DNA from: Lachnospiraceae bacterium
GTDB lineage: Bacteria > Bacillota > Clostridia > Lachnospirales > Lachnospiraceae
Direction of reading: 5' to 3'
NCBI GenBank assembly: GCA_022510745.1
Contig: JAFLSY010000003.1
Coordinates: 1 to 64,000, forward strand
Length of the DNA stretch: 64,000 nt
Part shown: piece after piece, positions 25,073-34,398 of the stretch
Layout: the number at the start of each line of letters is the position of its first letter
Numbering within the stretch: position 1 is the stretch's first letter
Made by a program: the position numbers and the translations under genes
Notes under the pieces: generated by a model
What the model was told of the DNA's origin: nothing
Seen by the model: the letters and a program-made list of their open reading frames with translations, nothing else
Databases searched by the model: none

Positions 25073-26026
25073 CTATTCCACCGTTGTTATCAAATCCAGA
25101 TTTCTTTCAAACACAGTGGTCAGACTCACACTTTCCCTGTAAAGAATGTTTGTTTCTCCGTTTACGGAAATCTGTACTTTATTCACGCCGGAAAGCTCTG
25201 CCAGAGAATTGACAATGGAATAAATTGCCACATCCGAGGAAACATTGTAAATCTGCGTTAAAAAGTTGTCATCAAAATTCACATAGCAGATACCGTCCCT
25301 AACGGAAATGCTCACTACTTTCGTGCCGGGATTGATGGTGGGAAAAGCCACATCCGACACTTCCGTTCTCGGTCCGGCTAAAAGTTCATCCACCACCAAC
25401 CTTTCCATGGAAATATTCGTATTATAGGCAATGGTTCTATTGGTGGCAATCAAGGCCGTCCCGTCTTCGTTCGCAAAGTAAAGCCGCAGACTGACTCTTT
25501 CATAGGCATTGATCTCATCCCCTGCGTTGTCGATAAACTGATCCGCCGCCATCAGGCCCACCACATTGCCAAGATTGTCATAGAGCTGAGTACCCTCCAC
25601 GGTAATCATCACGTAACTCACTCCCGCCGCCTGGGAAAGGGTTCTCACGAGAGCAGCCCTGACCAGCACCTCCTTGGTAGGGCTCATATTGTGATACTCT
25701 TCACTCATATCCAGATATAAAATGCTGTCCTCCAGCCGATAGGATAACAGAGAAAATCCCATCTGCAGAGGCGCTTTATATTCCAGCTTGTTAGGCATGG
25801 TTCCCAGCCTCTCGATCAGCTCTTTCAGTTCTTCCTCCTGCGTTTCCGACTGCATTTCATATTTATGCATTTCCACGCCGGTTTCCGTATTGTTGACATA
25901 ATATATATTTTTAACACGGCTTATATCCATCTGTCCGCTGCTGCCGCAGCCTGCACACAAAAGCACGCCGACAAGAAGGAACACAACCGTAGGCCACATC
26001 GGCCTCCATTTATAACAGTTTCTCAT
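25073..26026 (-). CDS. GerMN-domain lipoprotein
   Basis: A 317-residue exported lipoprotein; the signal ends in the lipobox LLCAGC. Two GerMN-like domains follow (about 75-170 and 195-305); each has strands with 'YLDMSEEYHNMSPTKEVLVRAALVRTL' or 'YVNFDDNFLTQIYNVSSDVAIYSIVNSL'. GerMN is the domain of spore germination protein GerM and of cortex or cell-wall associated lipoproteins. The second copy ends in 'VQISVNGETNIL'. The ATG at 26026 has GGGAGG upstream. It follows the histidine kinase by 19 bases in the position where WalRK operons carry YycH/YycI, so it may sense or regulate the envelope for that kinase. Confidence 0.85.
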   Translation of the reverse strand: MRNCYKWRPMWPTVVFLLVGVLLCAGCGSSGQMDISRVKNIYYVNNTETGVEMHKYEMQSETQEEELKELIERLGTMPNKLEYKAPLQMGFSLLSYRLEDSILYLDMSEEYHNMSPTKEVLVRAALVRTLSQAAGVSYVMITVEGTQLYDNLGNVVGLMAADQFIDNAGDEINAYERVSLRLYFANEDGTALIATNRTIAYNTNISMERLVVDELLAGPRTEVSDVAFPTINPGTKVVSISVRDGICYVNFDDNFLTQIYNVSSDVAIYSIVNSLAELSGVNKVQISVNGETNILYRESVSLTTVFERNLDLITTVE

Positions 26027-26045
26027 ACTGCCTCCCAAACTGCCT

Positions 26046-27521
26046 TTATCCCGCGATATGACTTAAGGGGATTTTTACTAAAAAGGTGCTGCCTTCACCC
26101 TCTAAACTCTGTACCGTAATAGATCCTCTGTGCATCAGCACGGCGCTTCTGGTGATAGCAAGTCCCAACCCCGTTCCTCCTACTTCCTTGGAATGGGATT
26201 TATCCACTCTGTAAAAACGCTCATAAATATGTTCCAGCGAATCCGCAGGAATACCGATACCCGTATCGGACACCTTCAGCGAAAACATCTGATGGTCCGC
26301 ATCCAGCACCACCGTGACCGAGCCATGCTCCTTATTATATTTGACTGCATTTTCCACCAGATTGGAGATGATCAGGGTCATCTTCACCTCGTCCACCTCC
26401 GCCGTGACCGGGCGGATGCTTTCAAAAACAAGTTCCACATCTTTCTTTCTTGCAATGGGTCTGAGTCTTTTAAGTACCAGTTCTGTCAACTCGTTCATAT
26501 TTACGGCGGTGATATTTAAGCCGGCTACCTTCTTGTCCATCTTCACCAGTGCCAGAAGATCCGTGATAATCTGGTTTTCCCTGTCTATCTCGACCGTAAT
26601 GTCTCCCATGAATTCCTGATACATTTCCACCGGAGCCTCCGGCTGCGCCAACAGAGAATCCGCCAACACCTTCATGGAAGCTAAGGGCGTTTTCAGTTCA
26701 TGGGACACATTGGCTACAAATTCCTGTCTGGAATCATCCAATACCTTCATCCTGCCTAACAGCTGGTTAAAGGCGTCCCCAATATGTACGGTCTCCATAT
26801 AATCCGGCACGGAAATACTGTCGTCGCTATGGCCGGCCTTTACCTCATTGATCGCCTGGGTAACTCTGGCAAAGGGTCTGGTCAGAATATCGGAAAGCAC
26901 AATAGCAATACTGATAATAACCACGATCATCAGTGCTTCCAAAATCATGGCCCTCTGATTTAAACTGTCCATGGTGGAGATAATACTGTCCGTGGAAATA
27001 CTGGTCAGCATAACGCCCCGCACCACGGTTTCCTCTACCTCGCCATTGTCCGTCATGATTGTTATGGTTTCCGTAATAGGCGTCGTCATTTCTATGTAGC
27101 CATGGGTTCTGTCGTAATTGGACAGACTCTCGCCTCTGAAGGAACGGATAACTTCCTCTGAAATGATGGTTTTCCCCTGACTGATACCGTAGGTATCCGT
27201 AACTACTTTGAAATTGCCGCCGATAATAAGCACCCGGCCGTCATAGAGATTGGAAAGCATGGCTAATTCAGCGCCGATGACCTCGGAAGAATTGTCCTGC
27301 AGGTAATTGTAAGTGATCAGATGGTTGGCCAGTATCCGCAGCTGGGTCTGCACGGTATTCGTCCGCAATGCCACCGCACGGTCTTCATAACTCTGCATGA
27401 TACCATAACGCATCAGAACGCCGGGCAGGATCCCCACCACCATAATGATCAATAAAAGTCTTACCCGCAGGCTTCGAAAAAAACGAAAATTCTGAAAGAC
27501 TTTTTTTAACTTTAACAGCAT
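26046..27521 (-). CDS. Sensor histidine kinase (WalK/PhoR-like)
   Basis: A 491-residue kinase with helix 1 (about 19-42), an extracytoplasmic sensor (about 43-190), helix 2 (about 194-213) and HAMP (about 214-266). The phospho-accepting H274 is in 'FVANVSHELKTPLASM'. The N box is 'NLVENAVKYN' (387-396), G1 is 'DTGIGIP' (419-425) and G2 is 'VGGTGLGLAITR'. 'FVANVSHELKTPL' and the layout resemble the WalK/PhoR group; no PAS domain is obvious, unlike full WalK. It starts 3 bases after the regulator's stop and forms a unit with it. Confidence 0.92.
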   Translation of the reverse strand: MLLKLKKVFQNFRFFRSLRVRLLLIIMVVGILPGVLMRYGIMQSYEDRAVALRTNTVQTQLRILANHLITYNYLQDNSSEVIGAELAMLSNLYDGRVLIIGGNFKVVTDTYGISQGKTIISEEVIRSFRGESLSNYDRTHGYIEMTTPITETITIMTDNGEVEETVVRGVMLTSISTDSIISTMDSLNQRAMILEALMIVVIISIAIVLSDILTRPFARVTQAINEVKAGHSDDSISVPDYMETVHIGDAFNQLLGRMKVLDDSRQEFVANVSHELKTPLASMKVLADSLLAQPEAPVEMYQEFMGDITVEIDRENQIITDLLALVKMDKKVAGLNITAVNMNELTELVLKRLRPIARKKDVELVFESIRPVTAEVDEVKMTLIISNLVENAVKYNKEHGSVTVVLDADHQMFSLKVSDTGIGIPADSLEHIYERFYRVDKSHSKEVGGTGLGLAITRSAVLMHRGSITVQSLEGEGSTFLVKIPLSHIAG

Positions 27522-27524
27522 ACC

Positions 27525-28220
27525 TTACTCCGCATTCAAAAAATAATAGCCCACACCCCATTTAGTATGTACAAACTGAGGTTCGCTGGGATTGCTCTCG
27601 ATTTTCTCCCGTAATCTTCTGATATGCACATCCACGGTACGCACATCGCCGGGGTAATCGCTTCCCCATACGGTCTTTAACAGATTCTCCCGGCTATACA
27701 CTTTATTCGGGTTACGCACTAACAGCTCCAAAACCTCAAACTCCTTAGCAGTCAGGCCGACTTCCCGTCCCCCAATATAAACTCTTCTGCCCTCGCAGTC
27801 TAAACGCATGGAACCGCTCTCTAACACCGAACTGTCCTCCTGCGTGTTTTTCTTGGGCTCCATCCTGCGCATGATGGCTTTGATCCTGGCTTTTACTTCC
27901 AAAATATTGAAGGGCTTGGTAATATAATCGTCCGCTCCGTATTCCAGACCCAGTATTTTATCCATATCATCGCCCTTAGCGGTCAGCATGATAACGGGCA
28001 CACTGGAAAACTCCCGAATCTGCTGGCAGACCTCAAAACCGGAAAGCTTGGGCAGCATGATGTCCAACAGCACAATATCATATTGATTGTTCCTTGCGTA
28101 TTCTAAAGCTTCCTCCCCGTCGTAGGCACAGTCTACCTCCATACCGTCCTGCTCCAGGCTGAAGCGTATTCCCTTTACAATTAATTTTTCGTCGTCCACT
28201 ACCAAGGCCCTCTTAGCCAT
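27525..28220 (-). CDS. OmpR-family response regulator (WalR-like)
   Basis: A 231-residue regulator. The receiver domain has D9/D10, phospho-acceptor D53 ('IVLLDIMLPKLSG') and 'YGADDYITKPFNILEV'; the winged helix has 'VGLTAKEFEVLELLVRNPNKVYSRENLL' and 'DVRTVDVHIRRLREKI'. The sequence is close to the WalR/PhoP type by eye. With the downstream kinase and GerMN lipoprotein it probably controls cell-wall or envelope genes; a specific WalR assignment is inference. Confidence 0.92.
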   Translation of the reverse strand: MAKRALVVDDEKLIVKGIRFSLEQDGMEVDCAYDGEEALEYARNNQYDIVLLDIMLPKLSGFEVCQQIREFSSVPVIMLTAKGDDMDKILGLEYGADDYITKPFNILEVKARIKAIMRRMEPKKNTQEDSSVLESGSMRLDCEGRRVYIGGREVGLTAKEFEVLELLVRNPNKVYSRENLLKTVWGSDYPGDVRTVDVHIRRLREKIESNPSEPQFVHTKWGVGYYFLNAE

Positions 28221-28257
28221 CTGCGCATCTCCCCCAAACTCTTATTCATTTTTTATA

Positions 28258-28845
28258 TTATTCTACATAAATCTTATCCTTTAATTTGGTATAGAGACCT
28301 TCTTTAATGCCGTCCACCTGCATGATCTCCTCCGGAGCGGAGAAACTTCCCTGTCTTTCCCTGTATTCCAGAATGGCTCTGGCACGGCTTTCACCGATTC
28401 CGGGAATAGAACACAGTTCTTCTAAGGAAGCGGTATTTAGGTTGACCAATCCGGCTGCTTTCCGCTCCTCTTTAAGCTTCTGCTCTTCTGCTTCCGCAAG
28501 CGAAGGTATGATGATCTGCATACCGTCCTCCACTCTCCGGGCCAGATTGACGCTCTCTAAGGACGCATCCTCCGTAAACCCTCCGGCTTTAAGCAGTACA
28601 TCCCAGATACGGCTATCCGCCGCCACTTCGTAGACCCCGGGCGAAACTACCTCCCCGCATATGTAGACAAAGACATTTTGACCAGCCGCAGATTTTATAC
28701 TTTCCGTCTCATCCGGTAAAACCGCTTCCTCCCGCTGCTTATCTAACAGATTTACAAGCGTATCCTGCTCCTGCTTGGCACCGCAGGCGGTCAAACATAA
28801 AAGGAGCAGGAATATGGTCAGCATTATTCTATTTTTCGTTTTCAT
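28258..28845 (-). CDS. ComEA-like helix-hairpin-helix lipoprotein
   Basis: A 195-residue exported protein. The signal ends in the lipobox LTAC, so it should be a lipoprotein; classical ComEA has a membrane helix instead. An SLBB-type domain (about 55-115, 'VFVYICGEVVSPGVYEVAADSRIWDVLLKAGG') precedes two helix-hairpin-helix motifs ('LNTASLEELCSIPGIGESRARAILEYRERQG', about 135-190), which bind double-stranded DNA at the cell surface for uptake. Length and domain order fit ComEA. It has its own promoter and shares the locus with comEC. Confidence 0.85.
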   Translation of the reverse strand: MKTKNRIMLTIFLLLLCLTACGAKQEQDTLVNLLDKQREEAVLPDETESIKSAAGQNVFVYICGEVVSPGVYEVAADSRIWDVLLKAGGFTEDASLESVNLARRVEDGMQIIIPSLAEAEEQKLKEERKAAGLVNLNTASLEELCSIPGIGESRARAILEYRERQGSFSAPEEIMQVDGIKEGLYTKLKDKIYVE

Positions 28846-28900
28846 CTTATATCTCCCTTCTACCTGATGTAAAAGGGAATGCCTCTATGCCACTGTATTT

Positions 28901-28929
28901 ATTGTAAAGTAATTACTTTCAATTTACAA
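28901..28929 (-). promoter_or_regulatory. Promoter of the comEA-like gene
   Basis: On the minus strand TTGTAA (28924-28929) and TACAAT (28901-28906) are exactly 17 bases apart, about 55 bases before the start codon. Confidence 0.6.
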
Positions 28930-28965
28930 GGAGTTTTCGTCTTAAGTTTCCCTTAAATTTTTTGC

Positions 28966-29020
28966 GAAAAATATTTCTCGAAAAATATTTCATGAAAATT
29001 ATTTCTCGAAAATATTTCGT
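28966..29020. repeat. 14-bp tandem repeat (four units)
   Basis: GAAAAATATTTCTC (28966-28979), GAAAAATATTTCAT (28980-28993), GAAAATTATTTCTC (28994-29007) and GAAAATATTTCGT (29008-29020) lie head to tail between the comEA-like gene's promoter and the transporter gene. The core AAATATTT is palindromic. Confidence 0.85.
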
Positions 29021-29035
29021 GTGCCATCCGGCTTT

Positions 29036-29467
29036 CTATTTCCATTTAAAGATGATGATTCCCACTATTGCTACCGCCATCCCCAAAACCTTTCTCATTT
29101 CCAGCGGCTGCTTTTCCACCCCGAAAAGCCCTAACAGTTCAATGCCATAGGCTACAATGAGCTGGGCAATGACGATCAGCATTACGGCTCTAGCCGGTCC
29201 TAACATATCCATACCCTTAATTACGGTGTAGGTAATACCCGCTCCGATCACGCCGCCCAACAACATATATTTGGGTTCTACCTTAAGCAGGGAAGTAAAG
29301 GAGCTTCTGTCCGTGAAAAGCCAGACTCCCATACACACCAAAAAAGCTGTCAACTGAACGAAAGCATTGGCCACCCAGATACCGGATGTTTTGGTGACCT
29401 GTGTGTTGAAAACGCCCTGTATGCTCATTAATGCTCCCGAAAGCAATGCAATAAAAAATCCAATCAT
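29036..29467 (-). CDS. YdcZ/DUF606-type small membrane transporter
   Basis: A 143-residue protein with about five membrane helices, starting MIGFFIALLSGALMSIQGVFNTQVTKTSG. This matches the DUF606/YdcZ half-size members of the drug/metabolite transporter superfamily, which probably work as dimers. 'GAGITYTVIKGMDMLGPARAVMLIVIAQ' is the conserved second half. Substrate unknown. GGGAGG precedes the ATG. Confidence 0.85.
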   Translation of the reverse strand: MIGFFIALLSGALMSIQGVFNTQVTKTSGIWVANAFVQLTAFLVCMGVWLFTDRSSFTSLLKVEPKYMLLGGVIGAGITYTVIKGMDMLGPARAVMLIVIAQLIVAYGIELLGLFGVEKQPLEMRKVLGMAVAIVGIIIFKWK

Positions 29468-29528
29468 AGGGACCTCCCGCTAAATTTTTCTGCCTTTAGC
29501 TTGCCCATATGATTGGATTTTATGCTGA

Positions 29529-30926
29529 TTATTGTATCTGAGAAACAATCTGATCCGAAAGTTCCAAAAGCAGACTGTCAATATCCCCGCCTTCCCATAC
29601 CCTGGAAAACAGAATCTCCAGCTGAATCCAGAAATTACTGGTTTCAATCAGTTTGGGCAGGGACTGGGAGTTTTGATACTCCTCCATAAAGACCGCCAGA
29701 TCCTCATTCTCGGGATTTGCCGCAAGGTTGGCGGATGCCTTCCCCGTTCTTTCGTAAAGTTTCTCGTAGTAGCTGCCCGTTAAAAATGCGGCAAACTCAT
29801 TGGCCAAGTCCCTGTGCGTGGAATAGCCGTTTACTGCAACGCAGCCGGTAACGGAGAGGGACCGGCCTGCCAGATCAGCACTGGGTCTGGGAATCGGAGC
29901 AATTCCATATTCATAGGGAAAAATGCCTTCTTCCTGCGCCTCTTCCAGCCGTTTTAACACATCCGTGGTCGCCACCGTGAATACCAGCTTTCCTTCTATA
30001 AAGTCCTGTACTACGGAATCGTAACTGACCGTATCGGACTCAATAAAGAAAAACTGGTTCAGCCGCTGATACACTTCCAGGCATTGCTTTGTTTCGTCGT
30101 TGTAAATATCGATGAGGGTATCGTCGTCGCCACTTTCACCGCCCACGATCATATAGTTTCCCACAAAATAATAATTATAAAAGATATCGGAAACATCCCA
30201 GCTAAGTACCGATACATTTTCCGGTGCGTCGTAATTGTCTGCAAAAGCAAGGACTTCATCCATGGTGGAGGGAATTCCTGCCGCAATCTGTTCCGGCGTG
30301 ACCTCTAAGCTTATCTCTCCGACAATTTCCTCTCCTTCTTCCGCCTCCGGGAGATCTTCACCCGCATATTCTTCCTCCTGCCCCTCTGCAGCCGCTTCCT
30401 GTGCGGCCAGCTGCTCTGCCGTCCATGCCTCAAGATAGGTTTTATTATACAAAAAGGCACTGGTTTCATAATAAAAAGGATATGCGATCAGCTTGTCCTT
30501 GTAAGTTACTGCCAAAAGCGCCGTCTGCGGAAAATGCTCCGTCGTGCAGAGGTTCCCCGTATCCGTTACCCGGCTGGCCAGGCCTGCCAAATATGCTTTC
30601 TCTAAAGAGTCATTGCTGATTATAAACGCATCCGGAATCTGCTCACTGTGCAGAGATGCCTCGTTAATAGCCTCCAGATAAGCGCTGTCCGAAACCAGCA
30701 CGGGAATCACTCTCGCATCCCTTTCTTCCCCAAAAGCTACCGCAGCACTGTTTATATAATCACTCAGGCCGGCATCCGAATACCAGAAATATATAGTCTC
30801 TTTGGTGTCAAACAGCTCCGATACCTCTTCCTCACCTATTTTCATGCCGCTTAAGCCTGCGTACAGCAGCCCTGCCATGACGCACACTACCGCTAATGCA
30901 GCCAGCAATCGCTTTTTGAATTCCAT
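29529..30926 (-). CDS. Extracellular solute-binding protein, orphan
   Basis: A 465-residue exported protein with an N-terminal membrane segment ('LLAALAVVCVMAGLLYAGLSG') and no lipobox cysteine. The fold pattern is of family-1 sugar-binding proteins ('IYFWYSDAGLSDYINSAAVAF', 'DAFIISNDSLEKAYLAGL', 'YPFYYETSAFLYNKTYLEAW', 'GIAPIPRPSADLAGRSLSVTGCVAVNGYS'). An acidic insert rich in Glu/Ala (about 170-200) interrupts the domain. No permease or ATPase gene is nearby, so it must serve a distant transporter or have another role. AAAGGAG precedes the ATG. Confidence 0.8.
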   Translation of the reverse strand: MEFKKRLLAALAVVCVMAGLLYAGLSGMKIGEEEVSELFDTKETIYFWYSDAGLSDYINSAAVAFGEERDARVIPVLVSDSAYLEAINEASLHSEQIPDAFIISNDSLEKAYLAGLASRVTDTGNLCTTEHFPQTALLAVTYKDKLIAYPFYYETSAFLYNKTYLEAWTAEQLAAQEAAAEGQEEEYAGEDLPEAEEGEEIVGEISLEVTPEQIAAGIPSTMDEVLAFADNYDAPENVSVLSWDVSDIFYNYYFVGNYMIVGGESGDDDTLIDIYNDETKQCLEVYQRLNQFFFIESDTVSYDSVVQDFIEGKLVFTVATTDVLKRLEEAQEEGIFPYEYGIAPIPRPSADLAGRSLSVTGCVAVNGYSTHRDLANEFAAFLTGSYYEKLYERTGKASANLAANPENEDLAVFMEEYQNSQSLPKLIETSNFWIQLEILFSRVWEGGDIDSLLLELSDQIVSQIQ

Positions 30927-30945
30927 GTATGCACTCCTTTACCGG

Positions 30946-32151
30946 CTATCCTGCCAGACAGCCGTCCAGAATCTCAATCATCTTATCAATATCTTCTTCG
31001 GTAATAATTAACGGTGGAACAAAACGGATAATATTGGTTCCCGCATTGATGAGCACCAGTCCCTGTTTTAATGCAGCGTTAATGTAATCGGCTACGGGCC
31101 GGTCAAATACCAGTCCCTGCAGCAGTCCTGCTCCCCGCCTAGTTGTAATAAAGTCGTACTTCGCCGCCAGCTCATCCAGACGTTTTTCTAAATGGGCCGC
31201 CACTTTTCCTACATGTTCTATTATATGATTCTCTTCAAATAAATCAAGCACTTTACTGATAGCGGCACAGGCTAAGGGATTTCCTCCGTAGGTAGTTCCA
31301 TGGTCTCCCGCTGTCAGTGAATTTGCCGCCACCTTCTCGGTCATGAGAAAGGCTCCCACCGGCACGCCGCAGCCCAAAGCCTTGGCCGCAGTCATGATAT
31401 CCGGCTTCACACCGTATTTCTGCCATGCGAACATGTGCCCGGTACGTCCCATGCCGCACTGTATTTCATCCAAGATCAGCAAAATATCCTTCTCGTCACA
31501 GAGTTTGCGCAGCTTCCTTAAAAAATCTTCCTCTGCGGGGAAAATACCTCCCTCTCCCTGCACCGTTTCCAAAATCACCGCACAGGTCTTATCGTTTACT
31601 AAAGCTTCCACACTTTCAAAATCATTGAGTGTGGCAAACCGGATATTGCCGATACCGGGTTCGAACGCCTCCCTGTAATGGGGATTTCCCGTTACGGACA
31701 ACGCTCCCATTGTCCTGCCGTGGAAGGAATGCTCCATCGCTATGATTTCATGATCCGTCCTGCCATCCTTTAAATAAGCATACTTTCTTGCCGCCTTGAT
31801 GGCACCCTCTATGGATTCCGCACCGGAATTGGTAAAGAACACCCTGTCCATGCCGGAAACCTTCTTTAACTTCCTTGCCGCCTCTATGGCCGGCACATTG
31901 TAATAGTAGTTGGAGGTGTGGATGATCTTATCTATCTGTTCCTTCAGCGCACTGTTGTAGGCTTCATTGCCATATCCTAAAGCAAAAACCGCAATTCCTG
32001 CCACAAAATCCAGATACCGTTTTCCTTCCGTATCATAGAGCCAAACACCCTCTCCCCTGTCGAATACTACCTGATAGCGATTGTAAGTATGGAGAAGGTC
32101 CTGCTCCGCCTCTTCAATATATTCTTTCATGCTTTTATTTGTAAAATACAT
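30946..32151 (-). CDS. argD: Acetylornithine aminotransferase
   Basis: A 401-residue class III PLP aminotransferase that makes N-acetylornithine in arginine synthesis. 'YLDFVAGIAVFALGYGNEAY', 'FFTNSGAESIEGAIKAARKY', 'EHSFHGRTMGALSVTGN' and 'ETVQGEGGIFPA' are hallmark blocks. The PLP lysine lies in 'TAAKALGCGVPVGAFL' after 'LILDEIQCGMGRTG'. I start at ATG 32149-32151 because GGAG lies 8 bases upstream; the longer frame has no site. It is the last gene of argJ-argB-argD; argJ makes acetylglutamate and argB phosphorylates it. argC is not in this operon segment. Confidence 0.93.
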   Translation of the reverse strand: MYFTNKSMKEYIEEAEQDLLHTYNRYQVVFDRGEGVWLYDTEGKRYLDFVAGIAVFALGYGNEAYNSALKEQIDKIIHTSNYYYNVPAIEAARKLKKVSGMDRVFFTNSGAESIEGAIKAARKYAYLKDGRTDHEIIAMEHSFHGRTMGALSVTGNPHYREAFEPGIGNIRFATLNDFESVEALVNDKTCAVILETVQGEGGIFPAEEDFLRKLRKLCDEKDILLILDEIQCGMGRTGHMFAWQKYGVKPDIMTAAKALGCGVPVGAFLMTEKVAANSLTAGDHGTTYGGNPLACAAISKVLDLFEENHIIEHVGKVAAHLEKRLDELAAKYDFITTRRGAGLLQGLVFDRPVADYINAALKQGLVLINAGTNIIRFVPPLIITEEDIDKMIEILDGCLAG

Positions 32152-32217
32152 ACAAAGCTCCTGCCTTTCCGGGCTGCATTCAAATACCATGCAATGCCCT
32201 GCCTGTCTGCTGCCCGT

Positions 32218-33117
32218 TTATAGTCCCATGGAGGAAGCGTCCTCGTCCTCGATAATGGCGGTTCCGATACCCTGATTGGTAAATATCTCCAAAAGTAGGC
32301 AGTGAGGAATACGTCCGTCCAGAATATGTACTCTCTTTACACCGTTGCGGATAGCGGAAGTACAGTTATTTAGTTTCGGAAGCATACCGCCCCCGATAAA
32401 GCCCTCCTCTATCAGCTCCTCCGCCTGCGCTGCTGTCAGTCTGGAAATGAAAGTGGACTTGTCATTAATATCTTTATACAGCCCCTCTATATCCGTCAGG
32501 AAAGCCAGCTTTTCCGCACCCACTGCTTTGGCAATGGCGCAAGCCGCATCGTCCGCATTGATATTGTAAGTATCAAAATGTGCATCCAGTCCTATGGGCG
32601 CTACTATGGGAAGAAAATCCTTTTCCAGCAGATCGTAGAGTACCTTAGGATCCACTGCTGTTACCTCGCCCACATAGCCGATATCCTGACCGTCGGAATA
32701 TTTTTTCTCCACCTGCAGAAGTCCGCCGTCCTTGCCGCTGATGCCCACTGCTTTGACGCCTAACTCCTGCACCATGCTCACCAGATGCTTATTCACCCTG
32801 CCTAAAACCATCTCCGCTATTTCCATGGTTTCGTCATCCGTTACCCGCAGGCCGTTGACAAACTGCGCTTCTTTGCCTACCTTGCCCACCCAGCGGCTGA
32901 TCTCCTTGCCGCCTCCGTGTACGATAATGGGTTTAAAACCTACCAGCTTCAGCAGGGTCACGTCCTTGATAACATTATGCTGTAATTCCTCGTTAGTCAT
33001 GGCGCTGCCGCCATACTTTACAACGATGATCTTCCGATTAAAACGCTGTATATAGGGCAGGGCCTCAATGAGCACCTCCGCCTTCTGTAAAACCGTATCC
33101 ATATCCTTATTCTGCAT
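32218..33117 (-). CDS. argB: Acetylglutamate kinase
   Basis: A 299-residue amino-acid kinase-fold enzyme that phosphorylates N-acetylglutamate. '[16 protein letters not shown]', '[13 protein letters not shown]', '[12 protein letters not shown]'-like '[15 protein letters not shown]' and '[30 protein letters not shown]' are diagnostic; '[14 protein letters not shown]' closes the active site. The length and N-terminal extension are those of the arginine-sensitive hexameric type, so feedback inhibition is likely. It lies 66 bases ahead of argD. Confidence 0.95.
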   Translation of the reverse strand: MQNKDMDTVLQKAEVLIEALPYIQRFNRKIIVVKYGGSAMTNEELQHNVIKDVTLLKLVGFKPIIVHGGGKEISRWVGKVGKEAQFVNGLRVTDDETMEIAEMVLGRVNKHLVSMVQELGVKAVGISGKDGGLLQVEKKYSDGQDIGYVGEVTAVDPKVLYDLLEKDFLPIVAPIGLDAHFDTYNINADDAACAIAKAVGAEKLAFLTDIEGLYKDINDKSTFISRLTAAQAEELIEEGFIGGGMLPKLNNCTSAIRNGVKRVHILDGRIPHCLLLEIFTNQGIGTAIIEDEDASSMGL

Positions 33118-33146
33118 GTTAATATCCTTCCCTTTCTGTCACACTG

Positions 33147-34370
33147 TTAAGAGCGGTAATCCGCATTGATCTTTACATATTCATAGCTTAAATCGCAGCC
33201 CCAGGCAGTTGCTTCCCCATCGCCCTGATGCATATCCACAAGTACGGTGACTTCCGGCTCGGAGAGAATCTTCGTAGCTTCTTCCTCACTGTAATCACAG
33301 GCCACACCGTCGCCGTAAATGTGAATCCGATCGTTTTTGCCTTGAAAATAAAGGTCCACATGGTCCGGATCAAAATCCACGCCCGAGTATCCAAGCGCAC
33401 AGAGAATCCGGCCAAAGTTAGCGTCATGCCCGAAAATCGCTGCCTTTGTCAGGCTGGAGCAGATGACCGATTTACTGAGGATTCGGGCCTCATTTTTATT
33501 TCTTGCACCGATTACTTTTGTCTCAAACAGAGCTGTTGCGCCCTCACCGTCACCGGCCATTTTTTTCGCCAGCGTGGTATTGATATAGTTTAACGCTTCT
33601 TTAAAAGTTTCGTAGTCAGCATTCTCCTCGGTCAATTCCGGATTCCCTGCCTGTCCGTTAGCCAAAAACAAAAAGGTATCGTTGGTGGAGGTATCCCCGT
33701 CCACGGAAATCATATTGAAGCTGTCTATAATACTCTCGCTTACCGCTTTCTGCAGCAGTTGTTTGCTGATTGCGATATCACAGGTCACAAAGGCTAACAT
33801 GGTACACATATTGGGATGTATCATACCGGAACCCTTACTCATGCCGCCCATGGTCACGGTTTTGCCGCCTATCTCAAATTGCACCGCCACCTGTTTATCC
33901 ACAGTATCCGTGGTCATGATAGCCTCCGCAGCCAACTGCGCTGCTTCTTTGGAATGGGCCTTTCCTGCCGCCAGTTTTTCAATGCCTGCCTCAATCCTCT
34001 CTACGGGTATCTGCATACCGATCACGCCGGTGGAGCCAATGAGCACGCTATCGGCCGGTATGTTCAGCGCCCGTCCCGCCGCTGCCGCCGTTCTCTCACA
34101 GCATTCCATGCCTTCCCTGCCAGTGCAGGCGTTGGCAATTCCGGAGTTGACGATCACAGCCTGTGCATAGGGGGAGTTTTCCACGATGTTTTTATCCCAA
34201 AGCACCGGTGCCGCTTTCACCACATTACTGGTAAAGGTTCCCGCACAGATACAGGGCATCTCGCTGTATACCAGAGCCATATCCTTTCTGTTCTGATATT
34301 TGATGCCAGCTTCGGCACCGGCTGCATAAAATCCTTTTGCGGCGCAAACGCCGCCTGCTACTACTTCCAT
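33147..34370 (-). CDS. argJ: Bifunctional ornithine/glutamate N-acetyltransferase
   Basis: A 407-residue ArgJ, which recycles the acetyl group from acetylornithine to glutamate. It starts MEVVAGGVCAAKGFYAAGAEAGIK; 'VNSGIANACTG' and 'MGGMSKGSGMIHPNMCTMLAF' are family blocks. The self-cleavage site with the nucleophilic threonine lies in 'GEGATALFETKVIGA', so an active two-chain enzyme is expected. AAAGG upstream supports the ATG at 34370. It starts about 30 bases after the glycosyltransferase gene that begins the A+T-rich accessory region; the argC gene usually found before argJ is missing here. Confidence 0.95.
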   Translation of the reverse strand: MEVVAGGVCAAKGFYAAGAEAGIKYQNRKDMALVYSEMPCICAGTFTSNVVKAAPVLWDKNIVENSPYAQAVIVNSGIANACTGREGMECCERTAAAAGRALNIPADSVLIGSTGVIGMQIPVERIEAGIEKLAAGKAHSKEAAQLAAEAIMTTDTVDKQVAVQFEIGGKTVTMGGMSKGSGMIHPNMCTMLAFVTCDIAISKQLLQKAVSESIIDSFNMISVDGDTSTNDTFLFLANGQAGNPELTEENADYETFKEALNYINTTLAKKMAGDGEGATALFETKVIGARNKNEARILSKSVICSSLTKAAIFGHDANFGRILCALGYSGVDFDPDHVDLYFQGKNDRIHIYGDGVACDYSEEEATKILSEPEVTVLVDMHQGDGEATAWGCDLSYEYVKINADYRS

Positions 34371-34398
34371 GTTAATCTGCCTTTCTTTCTTTATACGT

